Below, piece after piece: positions 14,943 through 23,161 of a DNA stretch of 38,322 nt (position 1 is the stretch's first letter; the number at the start of each line of letters is the position of its first letter). The stretch spans positions 1 through 38,322 of the forward strand of contig CAMEAW010000014.1 in NCBI GenBank assembly GCA_945911685.1. The letters run 5' to 3'. Made by a program: the position numbers and the translations under genes. The stretch is from Bordetella parapertussis. GTDB lineage: Bacteria > Pseudomonadota > Gammaproteobacteria > Burkholderiales > Burkholderiaceae_B. Under the pieces are notes generated by a model that did not search any database, was not told the DNA's origin, and saw nothing but the letters and a program-made list of their open reading frames with translations.

Positions 14943-15649
14943 ATTCCTACGGCGTAAACCTCGATATGAGGTTGATCGCTTCGGTGGGTTCCTGTTGCTG
15001 ACGGCATTATTGCACCGTTCACTTGGCAGGCGAGCCGGGCATGTCCTGCCCTTAGTATGTTGATTGCGGCAGTAAGGTCCGCATTTTCTGCAAAGCCGCA
15101 CTCGACGCACTCAAATTTGGCTTGTGTTTTTCGGTTCTCGGCCGCTATGTCCCTGCAGGCCGGGCACATACGGCTGGTGTTGCGCGGATCGATGGTAAGT
15201 AGCTCACCGCCACGCCACACTTGTTTGTACTCTAACTGGCGGCGAAACTCGCCCCAGCCCTGATCAAGTATCGACTTGTTCAGGCCTGACTTGGCTTTGA
15301 CGCACCGCCCTGGTGCCTGAACCGTGCCTTTGGCCGATTTGCTCATATTGGTGACTTTCAAGTCTTCGATCACAATCATCGCGTGGTTTTTGCTGATTAG
15401 GGTAGAAGTCTTGTGCAGAAAGTCATGGCGGGTCTGGGCAATCCGGTGATGCAAGCGCGAGATTTTCTGTTTCTGCTTTTTCCAGTTGCTACTGAATTTG
15501 GTTTTGCGGCTCAAGCAACGCTGATGCTTCGCGAGTGTTTCGGCGTGTTTGCCTAGGGCGTTAACGGGCTCAAATACCGTACCGTCTGAGAGCGTGGCAA
15601 ACCGCGTCACGCCTAGGTCGATACCGACAATAGAGGTCGCCGAATGCAC
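14930..15649 (-). pseudogene. TnpB (IS200/IS605 family), N-terminally truncated
   Basis: The 239 codons cover only the RuvC nuclease half of TnpB. All three catalytic acids are present: D in VGIDLGVTRF, E in VIEDLKVTNM and D in NADLTAAINIL. The zinc finger is CPAC...CVEC. Full TnpB proteins have about 370-400 residues, so roughly 130-150 N-terminal residues with the guide-binding region are lost; an in-frame TGA lies just before the GTG at 15649. The right end of the element is preserved, the left end and any tnpA are not seen. Without the N-terminal half it is unlikely to act as a guided nuclease. Confidence 0.88.
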
Positions 15650-15787
15650 AGGCTGGGCTCACTGATTTATGTCAATCGGCGTGTCTAAATCCTCTATTCA
15701 GCAATCGATGATCCGTTAATCAACATGAAACTTTCTGTCGCACTGGAGTTGAAACGTATCGCTGTCCGTGAGGCAGCGTGCTGTTAT

Positions 15788-15806
15788 CGCGCGACCAACC
15801 CGCGCG
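15788..15806. terminator. GC hairpin after the small secreted-protein gene
   Basis: CGCGCG at 15788-15793 and 15801-15806 with a 7-nt loop, 16 nt past the minus-strand stop at 15823. No T-tract follows, so it is only a candidate. Confidence 0.3.
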
Positions 15807-15822
15807 TGATTGATTGACCAGC

Positions 15823-16146
15823 TCATTTAATATGCTGCAGAGCCATATTGCAAAAATAAAAATACTGGTTCACCAAAGAGCCTTCTAGTGAGACGTTGGG
15901 GTTCATTTTCTTTGCGTTCTGGTATGGGTCGAAGCACCGCTGCTCTAACTCTTTACCAAAACCCCGCCTTCTAATTTCCATCCAAGAGGCTTCGAGCATA
16001 TCAATAATATCTTTTCTGTCTTTGCAATCGACGAAAACGATTTTTTGATTTGGTAATTTACTTTTTTCACCTTTACAGACCAGTTCTATCGCCGACGCGC
16101 TGCTGACGAGACACATCGATGTAAAGATGAGCGCTAGTCGTTTCAT
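15823..16146 (-). CDS. Small secreted Cys-containing protein
   Basis: A 107-aa protein. The ATG at 16146 follows AGGGGA by 5 nt and opens a textbook signal peptide (MKRLALIFTSMCLVSSASA); the longer frame to 16191 is not supported. The mature part has four Cys (LVCKGEK, VDCKD, QRCFDP, YFCNM), enough for two disulfides, and is about 85 residues long. I do not recognise the family. It is likely periplasmic or exported. It lies between the truncated tnpB and the decayed tRNA fragment, so it may be accessory. Confidence 0.7.
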   Translation of the reverse strand: MKRLALIFTSMCLVSSASAIELVCKGEKSKLPNQKIVFVDCKDRKDIIDMLEASWMEIRRRGFGKELEQRCFDPYQNAKKMNPNVSLEGSLVNQYFYFCNMALQHIK

Positions 16147-16225
16147 TAGTTTCCCCTTTTTTGTCTTAATCGTCACACCCGCCACAATCATATAACTGTT
16201 GGATCAGAAAGGGAAAGAATGTTTT

Positions 16226-16272
16226 GATGCCGCCTGCGAGGCATGCCAGTTCGACTCCGGCCCCGAGCGCCA
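16226..16272 (+). other. Decayed tRNA-Leu 3' fragment, third copy
   Basis: GATGCCGCCTGCGAGGCATG followed by CCAGTTCGACTCCGGCCCCG and AGCGCCA aligns with the variable arm, T arm and acceptor end of the fragments at 6177 and 14161, with about ten changes in 47 positions. The conserved TTCGA and CCGGCCCCG remain. The upstream 190-bp block of the other copies is not seen. It looks like the oldest insertion scar. Confidence 0.65.
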
Positions 16273-16328
16273 TATTCAAATTCTTGATTTTCAAAGTAAA
16301 AATTAATTTAATCGTTCATTCAGTTACT

Positions 16329-17672
16329 TCACCGCCTAACTCGTCCTTGCACCAACCGCACCTTACGCGGCGCTGCGATCCAGATCGCGATACTCGCTAG
16401 CAAACAACAGGCTAGCGAGAGCGCAAAGGCGACGCGATAACTGCCCGTCTCATCGTAAATCACACCCGTTACCCAAGGCCCCACGGCACCGCCGGCCATC
16501 ACTGCGATCGTCACCACGCCGAAGATTGAGCCGAAGGATTTTCCTTGGAACATTTCCATGACAATCGGCCCCATTAACGAAGTCATGCCATAGCCCAACA
16601 TACCCTGCGATAGCACCATCACGTACAGCAACCACAGAGTGGGCGTACCTTCAAGAGCAAGCAAGGCCACGCACGAGATCGCCGAACCTAAACAACTGGC
16701 ACCCCACGCCCACTCTCGACCAATCCGATCAGAGAGTGCCCCCATGCCGATTTGCCCAAACATACCAACGCCACTCACCAGTGCCAGCGCCCAGGCTGAC
16801 GTGGCTGGGCTAAAGCCGACTTCTACAAGATATTTTGTTTGATGCACTTGCACCGCATACCAGGCAAAGAGTGCACAAAAATAACCAAAAATGATGCACC
16901 AAAACCGTGGGGTTCGCATCGCCTTAGCAACGGTCCATTCGATATTGACCCACACATGGTCAACTACGTTTGACACCCTCGCACTCACTTCGGCCTCTGT
17001 CTGAGCGCGCTGTCCGTCTGGTTCGAGGCCCAGGTCCTGAGGGCGCTGCCAGACAAAAAAACTCAGCGGCACAAGAGTAAACAACACGACTGCCCCAAGC
17101 GCCAAGCACGAGGCACGCCAGCCAGCGCGCAAGATAATGTCTTGCAACCAAGGCAAAATCACCAAGGCCCCTATCCCCGCGCCAGAAAACGCAATACCAA
17201 GAGCCAAACCACGACGACGAACAAACCAATTAGGCAAAAAGATCGAGTGAACACTAAACCCCATCAGGTTTGTACCGCCCCCCACAAGAAACCCTAGCGT
17301 CGCATAAAGCTGCCACGGCTCTTGCATCAATGTGGCCAAAAACAAGCCCAACGCGGTGAGGCAAGCACCCGCGAGCAACAAGAAACGTGGCCCATAGCGG
17401 TCCATGACTTGCCCGACGGTGGGGCTAATCACCGCTGACACTAAAAATCCAAACGCAAAAGCCCCCGAGGCTAAGCCGCGCGACCAATGAAATTCGTCGA
17501 TGAGCGGTGGCAGCAACAGTGAAAACGACGTGCGCGCGCTAATCCCGATCGCGATCGTGATGAAGGCGATGCCGATCAACACCCAGCCGTAGTAAAACGG
17601 CAGCCGAGACACCCAACCGCTAAAAGCGCGCTTTCGTTCGGTTGGGCCTTTAACTGCCGATACTTTGATCAT
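16329..17672 (-). CDS. MFS transporter, monocarboxylate/oxalate-formate type
   Basis: A 447-aa inner-membrane protein with 12 predicted helices, usual length for the superfamily. The N-terminus FYYGWVLIGIAFITIAIG and the loop motif GQVMDRYGPR (helix 2-3) fit the OFA/monocarboxylate-permease-like branch; the equivalent loop GALSDRIGREW is in the second half. A substrate cannot be named; small organic acids are typical of the branch. It is a single gene. It is probably the original chromosomal neighbour of the tRNA-Leu locus, because a relic of its 3' end follows the second att block (and perhaps the first). Confidence 0.85.
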   Translation of the reverse strand: MIKVSAVKGPTERKRAFSGWVSRLPFYYGWVLIGIAFITIAIGISARTSFSLLLPPLIDEFHWSRGLASGAFAFGFLVSAVISPTVGQVMDRYGPRFLLLAGACLTALGLFLATLMQEPWQLYATLGFLVGGGTNLMGFSVHSIFLPNWFVRRRGLALGIAFSGAGIGALVILPWLQDIILRAGWRASCLALGAVVLFTLVPLSFFVWQRPQDLGLEPDGQRAQTEAEVSARVSNVVDHVWVNIEWTVAKAMRTPRFWCIIFGYFCALFAWYAVQVHQTKYLVEVGFSPATSAWALALVSGVGMFGQIGMGALSDRIGREWAWGASCLGSAISCVALLALEGTPTLWLLYVMVLSQGMLGYGMTSLMGPIVMEMFQGKSFGSIFGVVTIAVMAGGAVGPWVTGVIYDETGSYRVAFALSLACCLLASIAIWIAAPRKVRLVQGRVRR

Positions 17673-18015
17673 ATGCGCTTGGTTTCAATGCGATCTACAA
17701 AGATTGTGTTGATCATTGGGCTAGCTTTGATGCCAACGCTGGCTCGCCAGTTACAACGCGTGTGCAAACTTATCCGCACAGTGTCCTATGAAACGTGTAC
17801 GCTTTAACGCGCAAAGAGTAGTTGAATTAGGCAAATAGTATGCCACGAGCTGACGAGACATGATCTTATTCTCAGCGAGGCCAAGATTTGTGCGGTAATA
17901 ACGCAAGTACAATAACTTGGCATCTAACGCTCGTTGCATACGAGAACGTGTCTTCGAATACAGCGGCGGCGTGACGTTGTGTAGAGGTGGTCGTCTTTTC
18001 ATGGAGCAATCAAGT
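17673..18015. other. Divergent intergenic region
   Basis: 343 bp between the divergent MFS gene and the NTF2-like gene. No convincing gene. A small imperfect repeat, CAAGT/ACTTG near 17908-17924, is the only structure seen; promoters for both sides must lie here but none stands out. Confidence 0.4.
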
Positions 18016-18528
18016 ATGACTTATTCTGTTGACGAGCAGGGCATGTTAGATGTGCTTCAAAAGCACATTGCAGCAGAAATTCAGGGCGACATGGATACGA
18101 CCATGTCAACCATGAACGCTAATCCGCATCTTTTGAACGTACCCAATATGATCGGCGGCGATGGCTACGAAGGCGTCAAACAATTCTATTCAGCTCATCT
18201 CGTCGGAAAATTCTTTCCGCCCGACGTAAAATTCGACACCGTTTCGGTGACCGTCGGCCGCACAAGAGTCGTGCAAGAGTTGGTCATTTCGTTTACTCAT
18301 ACTGCAGAAATCGAGTGGATGGTTCCTAACATCGCACCAACCAATAAAAAGGTCGAAATTGCCTTTGTCGTGGTGGCCGGAATCGAAAACCTTAAATTGA
18401 CGCACGAACACATTTACTGGGATCAAGCCAGCGTGCTGGTGCAACTTGGCTTACTTAACCCGGCAGGGCTTCCTGTGACTGGGCCAGAGAGCGCGCGTAA
18501 GTTACTCAGCTACTCAAGCGCGGATTAG
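18016..18528 (+). CDS. NTF2-like/SnoaL-type protein
   Basis: About 170 residues of an alpha+beta cone fold typical of SnoaL-like proteins: an N-terminal helix pair (MLDVLQKHIAAEIQGDMDTTM), NPHLLNVPNMIGGDGYEGVKQFYSAHL, then beta-strands with EIAFVVVAGIENLKLTHEHIYWDQASVLVQLGLL. Related proteins are isomerases, cyclases or hydrolases or act only as binding folds, so the reaction is open. The ATG at 18016 has GGAG 9 nt upstream; the ATG at 18001 is a possible alternative. No signal peptide. Confidence 0.75.
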   Translation: MTYSVDEQGMLDVLQKHIAAEIQGDMDTTMSTMNANPHLLNVPNMIGGDGYEGVKQFYSAHLVGKFFPPDVKFDTVSVTVGRTRVVQELVISFTHTAEIEWMVPNIAPTNKKVEIAFVVVAGIENLKLTHEHIYWDQASVLVQLGLLNPAGLPVTGPESARKLLSYSSAD

Positions 18529-18633
18529 TCTAAATCAGCGAAACTCCTAAAGAGCGGTAAGATCAACACAGAAATGATCACTACGCCCTAAATCGAGACT
18601 CACGGTGAAAAACAACGCACTGCTAGCTTTTTT

Positions 18634-19577
18634 GTGACAGTCAGGCCGCTAGACACAACGCTCGATCCTAGCGCGACAGTATCCCCTAACATCTTCGATG
18701 TCTTGTGCAACAGCACGCTGATTGCACCAATACTGTTAGCCAATTTGTTATCAACCGATCTTTGGCTACTCTCAGAAAAAATCCGTTCTAAATATTCGCC
18801 CTCGAAAGGGGCTCTTGAAGCTGCACCTGCGCTGATCCCCACAGTTGAGGTCGGTGAAGAGGGTTTGTCAAAGGCCTTGCGCGAGATTCAGCGCCAAGTC
18901 GACCGTGGCTTTAAACATATACACCCAAATGAAATCGCCGAGATCTATGGGTATTTGGATATACGAACTGAAAGAAGTCGATTGGGCGCTGAGCAGCTCA
19001 ACAATACGCTCGCCAAGGTTCAACAAGCCTTCAAAGATCGTGCCACCCTTGGTGAGCAACAAGCTACGCTGACGAACGTGAGATACTTCGACAAACTCTC
19101 GGCATCCAATCAAGAACTGATGTTGAGAAGCTCGTCGAGCAACTGGCAGATCCCTTACTCAACTCAGTGCGCTATGCCTATCGCACCTGGGATGTGCCAG
19201 ACCGCACACCCTACCTTCACGCTGCACGACGCAACCCCCTGGCCATCAGGCTTGCGTCACAATTAGAAGATGTCTCTGCCGCGCTGTTACGGTTGCAAAA
19301 AATAACAAAAAGCGAATCTATCTTTAACGATCGAGAGCGAGTTGCGCTTCCGGATGAAACCCTGCGCCTAGAGTCAGGTACAGATCGCGACAAAGCGCTT
19401 CTTTTACACGCGTTGTTAGAACATATCGCCCAACGAGACAAGCAAACGCCGGGTTTAGTGAAATCGTCGTTTGGTCTCGAAGACTCGTGGGTGTTCTATC
19501 AGGACGCCTGTTACCAAATGAGCGACTTGAGGTCTGTCACAGCCCCACACCCTTCAATGGTCATTTTTTCGCTTTGA
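18634..19577 (+). pseudogene. Frameshifted gene of unknown function, possibly transglutaminase-like at its C-terminus
   Basis: Two overlapping frames form one gene. The first (GTG at 18634) reads helical, charged sequence to about GEQQAT near 19070. The second continues as ADEREILRQTLGIQSRTDVE and runs to the TGA at 19577, so a frameshift lies near 19040-19075. The end (DRDKALLLHALLEHI ... EDSWVFYQDACYQMSDL) faintly recalls a transglutaminase-like core (GxCxDKALLL, then SWVyy), but the expected Cys is absent. The stop overlaps a TTG at which the next MFS gene could start. Family uncertain; decay is likely. Confidence 0.55.
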
Positions 19578-20779
19578 TCGACAGTCGACTCGAAGCCCCT
19601 GCAGAAAAAAGATTGGTTTACTGCGTCGCGTTAGCAGCCTGCTTTTTTCAGTTTGAGTCTTTTATGATCGTCGTTGCCCTGCCAGATATGGCGCGTGAGC
19701 TGCAGGTATCCGCGCACGCGGTGTCCTATGTTATTAGCGGTCTCTTGTTCGGGCTTGTCGCTACGTTGGTTAGTGCGAGTTGGCTGGGCCAGCGACTTGG
19801 TTTTTCACGCCTTTTTTTAACGGGCACCTATCTTGCCTTGTTGGCGACTATTGCCTGCGGGGCCTCGCCCTCCCTATCCGTACTTATCGTCAGCCGAATG
19901 GTTCAGGGCATCGGAATTGGGGCCATTGTGGCCAGTAGCTATGCCCTGCTTGCGCTGTGGGTGAGTGCCAAGCGCTTGGGGTGGGCGTTTGGTTTGTTGT
20001 CGACAGGCGCAGGGGTCGGCATGATTCTGGGCTTGCCCGTTGGTGGATTCATATCCTCGCACTTTGAATGGCGCTGGCTATTCTTTGGGACTGCTCCATT
20101 TTTGCTGGCTTTAGCGCTGCTTGCCCACAAGTCAATACCATCCGATCAGCCACCTGCGCGGCAGTTACACCCCCGGATGAAACTCACAGATATTTTGAAA
20201 TTACCCAATGTCTTTGCAGGTCTATTGATGCTGTTTATTTTTCAAGGCGTGATGGGCGGGCTTCGTTTCTTAACACCCTTTATTTTAGAAAACCAAGCTG
20301 GCGCAACGCCAACGGTAAGTGGTTTTATTTTCTTGTCTTATCCTCTTGGTTTTTTATTGTTATCGGCCTGGTCTGGCCGTCAAGCAGACACCTTTTCTGC
20401 GAAGCGCTTGATGCTGTTCGCTTCTTGCCTGAGTCTGAGTGCATGCCTACTATATTTGTTGTTTATAGATCGCTGGGGCGTGTGGCATTTTTCTGTATTT
20501 TTGTTGTTACTCGGCGCCGCCACTGGTTTATTCACGCCTCCAAATAACGTCGCGATCCTTCGCGGGTTATCCGAAGCAGACATTCAAGTCGTCTCAACGC
20601 TGATCCCAATCAGCTTAAATGCGAGCCTCATGTTTGGTACTTTTAGCTTTGGGCTCATATTCAAAGAGCACGACCCTAGCCTAGTCTTAATGATTAGTAT
20701 TGCTGCGTTTGCAGGGATTATTTTCTTAACGAAAGGCGAGCAAATCCTCCCCGTTCAAGTGAAAGATAAAGTCATCTAA
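19574..20779 (+). CDS. MFS transporter, drug-efflux (DHA) type
   Basis: A 12-helix inner-membrane transporter. The first helix carries the QacA/EmrB-like pattern FQFESFMIVVALPDMARELQ, then SWLGQRLGFSRLFLTG (motif A loop) and SRMVQGIGIGAIVASSYALL; the GxxxGPxxGG-like motif C is GVGMILGLPVGGFI. The frame is open back to 19487, but that part overlaps the broken upstream gene; a TTG at 19574 (TTGA overlap with its stop) puts the start about 16 residues before helix 1. The start is therefore uncertain. It ends convergently, overlapping the acetyltransferase stop by 8 bp. Confidence 0.8.
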   Translation: MIDSRLEAPAEKRLVYCVALAACFFQFESFMIVVALPDMARELQVSAHAVSYVISGLLFGLVATLVSASWLGQRLGFSRLFLTGTYLALLATIACGASPSLSVLIVSRMVQGIGIGAIVASSYALLALWVSAKRLGWAFGLLSTGAGVGMILGLPVGGFISSHFEWRWLFFGTAPFLLALALLAHKSIPSDQPPARQLHPRMKLTDILKLPNVFAGLLMLFIFQGVMGGLRFLTPFILENQAGATPTVSGFIFLSYPLGFLLLSAWSGRQADTFSAKRLMLFASCLSLSACLLYLLFIDRWGVWHFSVFLLLLGAATGLFTPPNNVAILRGLSEADIQVVSTLIPISLNASLMFGTFSFGLIFKEHDPSLVLMISIAAFAGIIFLTKGEQILPVQVKDKVI

Positions 20780-21302
20780 GTTCGAGCTTCATAAAATACC
20801 AGTACGGTAACAGCCGGGCAGGCGGCTCCGCCCCTTCATAGGGTTCACATTTCTCAAAGCCACTCGATGCATACATCGATTGAGCATTTTTCATAAAGAT
20901 ACCTGTATCGAGGTTGAGTGTTTTGAACCCACGGCTTTTCGCCTCAACAATCAGTTTTTCAAGAACTGTGGTTCCGTAGCCCTGACCTCGATGCTCTGGC
21001 TTTGTATAAATTCGCACCACCTCACCATGCCCGCTCGGTAACCGCCGTAAACCGCCCATCGCAACGGGCTCGCCTTCAGTCGCCAGAAGATAAAACACAG
21101 CGTCGAGTCCGTCTTTAGGGGTGATGATGTTCATCGAAAACGTGACATAGGCACTCAACGGCATGCCCACAAGTTCCTCAATAGAGGCATGGCAAGTTGC
21201 TTGAATCTGCTCGTCCATCCAGGTGAAGTATTCTCGGGTCATCGCCAGAGCGCGATCTGCCCAATCTGGATGGTGCGCATCAACAAAAAAAGTTTTCGGC
21301 AT
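20772..21302 (-). CDS. GNAT-family N-acetyltransferase
   Basis: A 176-aa enzyme that would transfer acetyl from acetyl-CoA to an amine. The acetyl-CoA motif A is clear: VVRIYTKPEHRGQGYGTTVL (about residues 104-123), preceded by GGLRRLPSGHGEV and followed by LNLDTGIFMKNAQSMYASSGF, the usual motif B. Substrate unknown. The ATG at 21302 is used; a TTG 30 nt upstream extends the frame. It is the last gene of a minus-strand run that begins at 24541. Confidence 0.88.
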   Translation of the reverse strand: MPKTFFVDAHHPDWADRALAMTREYFTWMDEQIQATCHASIEELVGMPLSAYVTFSMNIITPKDGLDAVFYLLATEGEPVAMGGLRRLPSGHGEVVRIYTKPEHRGQGYGTTVLEKLIVEAKSRGFKTLNLDTGIFMKNAQSMYASSGFEKCEPYEGAEPPARLLPYWYFMKLELR

Positions 21303-21353
21303 GGCATCAGGTATCAAGAGGTGGGAAATCAAAGTTGACTCGGCGGGCCATCA

Positions 21354-22256
21354 CTAATCGTTATCAATCGAATAAATGAGCGAGGATTTTTTAAGTTGGC
21401 CTTCAAACGCATAAGGTACCTCATTGTCGTCTCTAACGACTGGGTGGGGCATGTCGGTTGAACTCAACACCACCTGATCGCCAAACACGCCTTTTAGCCG
21501 CACCCAGCAACGACTATAAAGTTCTACGAATGACGCACCATCATCGGTCTCTAGATCAAACAAATCGCGATCTGTTTCGCTAGTTTTCGTGACATCTAAC
21601 AGTAGACTTTTGTGGATTTCGACTCTGCTACTGCTGATATTCATGCCATCTTCGACCGGATGCCTGATCTCAAGGCGATCAAGTTTAATATGTGAATTGG
21701 TGACATCGATACCATCATCGGCCGAATAAAAAGTTCGCACCGAAGCGATACTCCACTCTTCTGGGCTGACGCCCAAGACTGAAAAGCCATCAATGTCATC
21801 ACCGATGTCTAACACCCTGCTAGTCTTAGCACTGATGTAAGAATCTTGTCGGCCTAGGTAATGCGTGGTCACAGAACTTGCGGTGAAGCTAGACAAGCTA
21901 TTTTTTCGATTGACCTTCACTGAGATCTTATCCTTGCTAGCGTCTTTGTAGTTACCCAAAAACCAAACGCCGCCGTTGTCTGCGTTCTTAACCGGCTTGT
22001 GTTGCCCTGTACATGCTTTGATATAGACTCTTTTCGCTGACAGCGTCGAGCCTTGCGCAAAAATGAGTGCCGAGCGGCGGATCAAACTTTTAGAAAACAC
22101 CCCATTGACCAATAAAATCGTCACCTTATCCTGAATGCTAAGCGTCACGCCTTTACGAACACGAACCTCGCCCTCGATGACATAAATCTTTTTATCACTC
22201 AGTGTTTTATTCTTTAGAATATCGCTAGAAATGACTTCAATTTTCTTATTCGACAT
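21354..22256 (-). CDS. Parallel beta-helix-like protein, hypothetical
   Basis: A 300-aa protein with repeating short strands (VITxxxIxLDRLEIRH, ISSSRVEIHKSLLLDV) typical of right-handed beta-helices. It includes FYSADDGIDVTNSHIKLDRL and VEDGMNISSSRVEI, two successive coils with Asp-Gly turns as in pectin-lyase-like enzymes. No signal peptide is visible, so secretion is not evident. AAAGGT precedes the ATG. It follows the DUF4239-like gene by 63 nt in the same direction. Function unknown; a carbohydrate-active or binding role is only suggested by the fold. Confidence 0.65.
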   Translation of the reverse strand: MSNKKIEVISSDILKNKTLSDKKIYVIEGEVRVRKGVTLSIQDKVTILLVNGVFSKSLIRRSALIFAQGSTLSAKRVYIKACTGQHKPVKNADNGGVWFLGNYKDASKDKISVKVNRKNSLSSFTASSVTTHYLGRQDSYISAKTSRVLDIGDDIDGFSVLGVSPEEWSIASVRTFYSADDGIDVTNSHIKLDRLEIRHPVEDGMNISSSRVEIHKSLLLDVTKTSETDRDLFDLETDDGASFVELYSRCWVRLKGVFGDQVVLSSTDMPHPVVRDDNEVPYAFEGQLKKSSLIYSIDND

Positions 22257-22319
22257 AACTACCTTTCAAATTGAGCTTCACAAAGAGCGGCACCGCACAG
22301 GAGCCTTACTGGTCGAACG

Positions 22320-23111
22320 CTAAAACGTAATCAGCGAAGACTCTGCAATATTTAATATCGGCGCAGGCGAAACTCGATCCACTCCGCTAAAGGGATTGTC
22401 TAGTACGATCGTCGCTGCAAAAAGAAACGAGACGGCCACCACTTGTATGTTGAGTGTAAAAAATCTGAACCAAGTAAATTGTGTGAGCATTAACGCCGAA
22501 ATAATCAGAACGCCAAGATATCCAATATTGTTAGTCGCCAAGAATGGTCGCGAAACTTTAGTATTTGCGTTCAAAATTCTGGCAAGCCTTGCATGAACAA
22601 TTTTAGGAACGCTTTCTAACATTTGGCTATATATCGCTAATTGCTTGCCATCGGTTGGATGAAACTGTTGCAAGTCTGCCCGCATCTTGCGCTGCAGCTC
22701 TAATGTTTTGTCGCTGCCTTCGCCCATAAATAGTCCTGGCCATTCATCATTCACGATTGATAATGCATAGTTGCGCAAGTCTTGACGCAGTTCCATTGAA
22801 CCCGGTGTGTCGTAAAACGTGGCGAGCATATCGAGTGTCTTCAGCTCGTTTGCTTCAACCGTCACGTCTTGCTGATACTTATCAACAGTGTCAGTCACAT
22901 TTGAGAGCGAATAGCCTAGCGTCAAAAAAGTGATTGTGAATAACGCCGCATGCAACCCAGAAATAAAATCAGAATCCACATCCTGAATAATGAAATTGGG
23001 CCATACTCGGCGTAACGTAAAAAATACGCCGTACAGGACGAATAGCCCCATCGCACAGTAAACAACTATGATTTGACCGTACGACATATCAATGAAGAAT
23101 TTAGAAAACAT
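22320..23111 (-). CDS. DUF4239-like (bestrophin-like) membrane protein
   Basis: A 263-aa protein with two hydrophobic segments at the N-terminus (IIVVYCAMGLFVLYGVFFTL; SGLHAALFTITFLTLGYSLS), a helical soluble middle of about 110 residues, and two helices at the C-terminus (YLGVLIISALMLTQFTWFRF; VVAVSFLFAATIVLDNPFSG). The LDNPFSG ending with a Pro after the last helix is characteristic of DUF4239, a family distantly related to bestrophin channels. It lies 50 nt downstream of the TAXI-type gene, so the two are probably an operon. Transport role is inferred. Confidence 0.75.
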   Translation of the reverse strand: MFSKFFIDMSYGQIIVVYCAMGLFVLYGVFFTLRRVWPNFIIQDVDSDFISGLHAALFTITFLTLGYSLSNVTDTVDKYQQDVTVEANELKTLDMLATFYDTPGSMELRQDLRNYALSIVNDEWPGLFMGEGSDKTLELQRKMRADLQQFHPTDGKQLAIYSQMLESVPKIVHARLARILNANTKVSRPFLATNNIGYLGVLIISALMLTQFTWFRFFTLNIQVVAVSFLFAATIVLDNPFSGVDRVSPAPILNIAESSLITF

Positions 23112-23161
23112 GTTTATCTCACAAAGAATTATGGCAATGTTGAGTGGATTTTTATCAAGTT

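Noticed and set aside
14811..15110. Arg-rich 99-codon minus-strand frame
   Set aside because: Shadow of the TnpB 3' end and the IS right end in another frame; no ribosome site.
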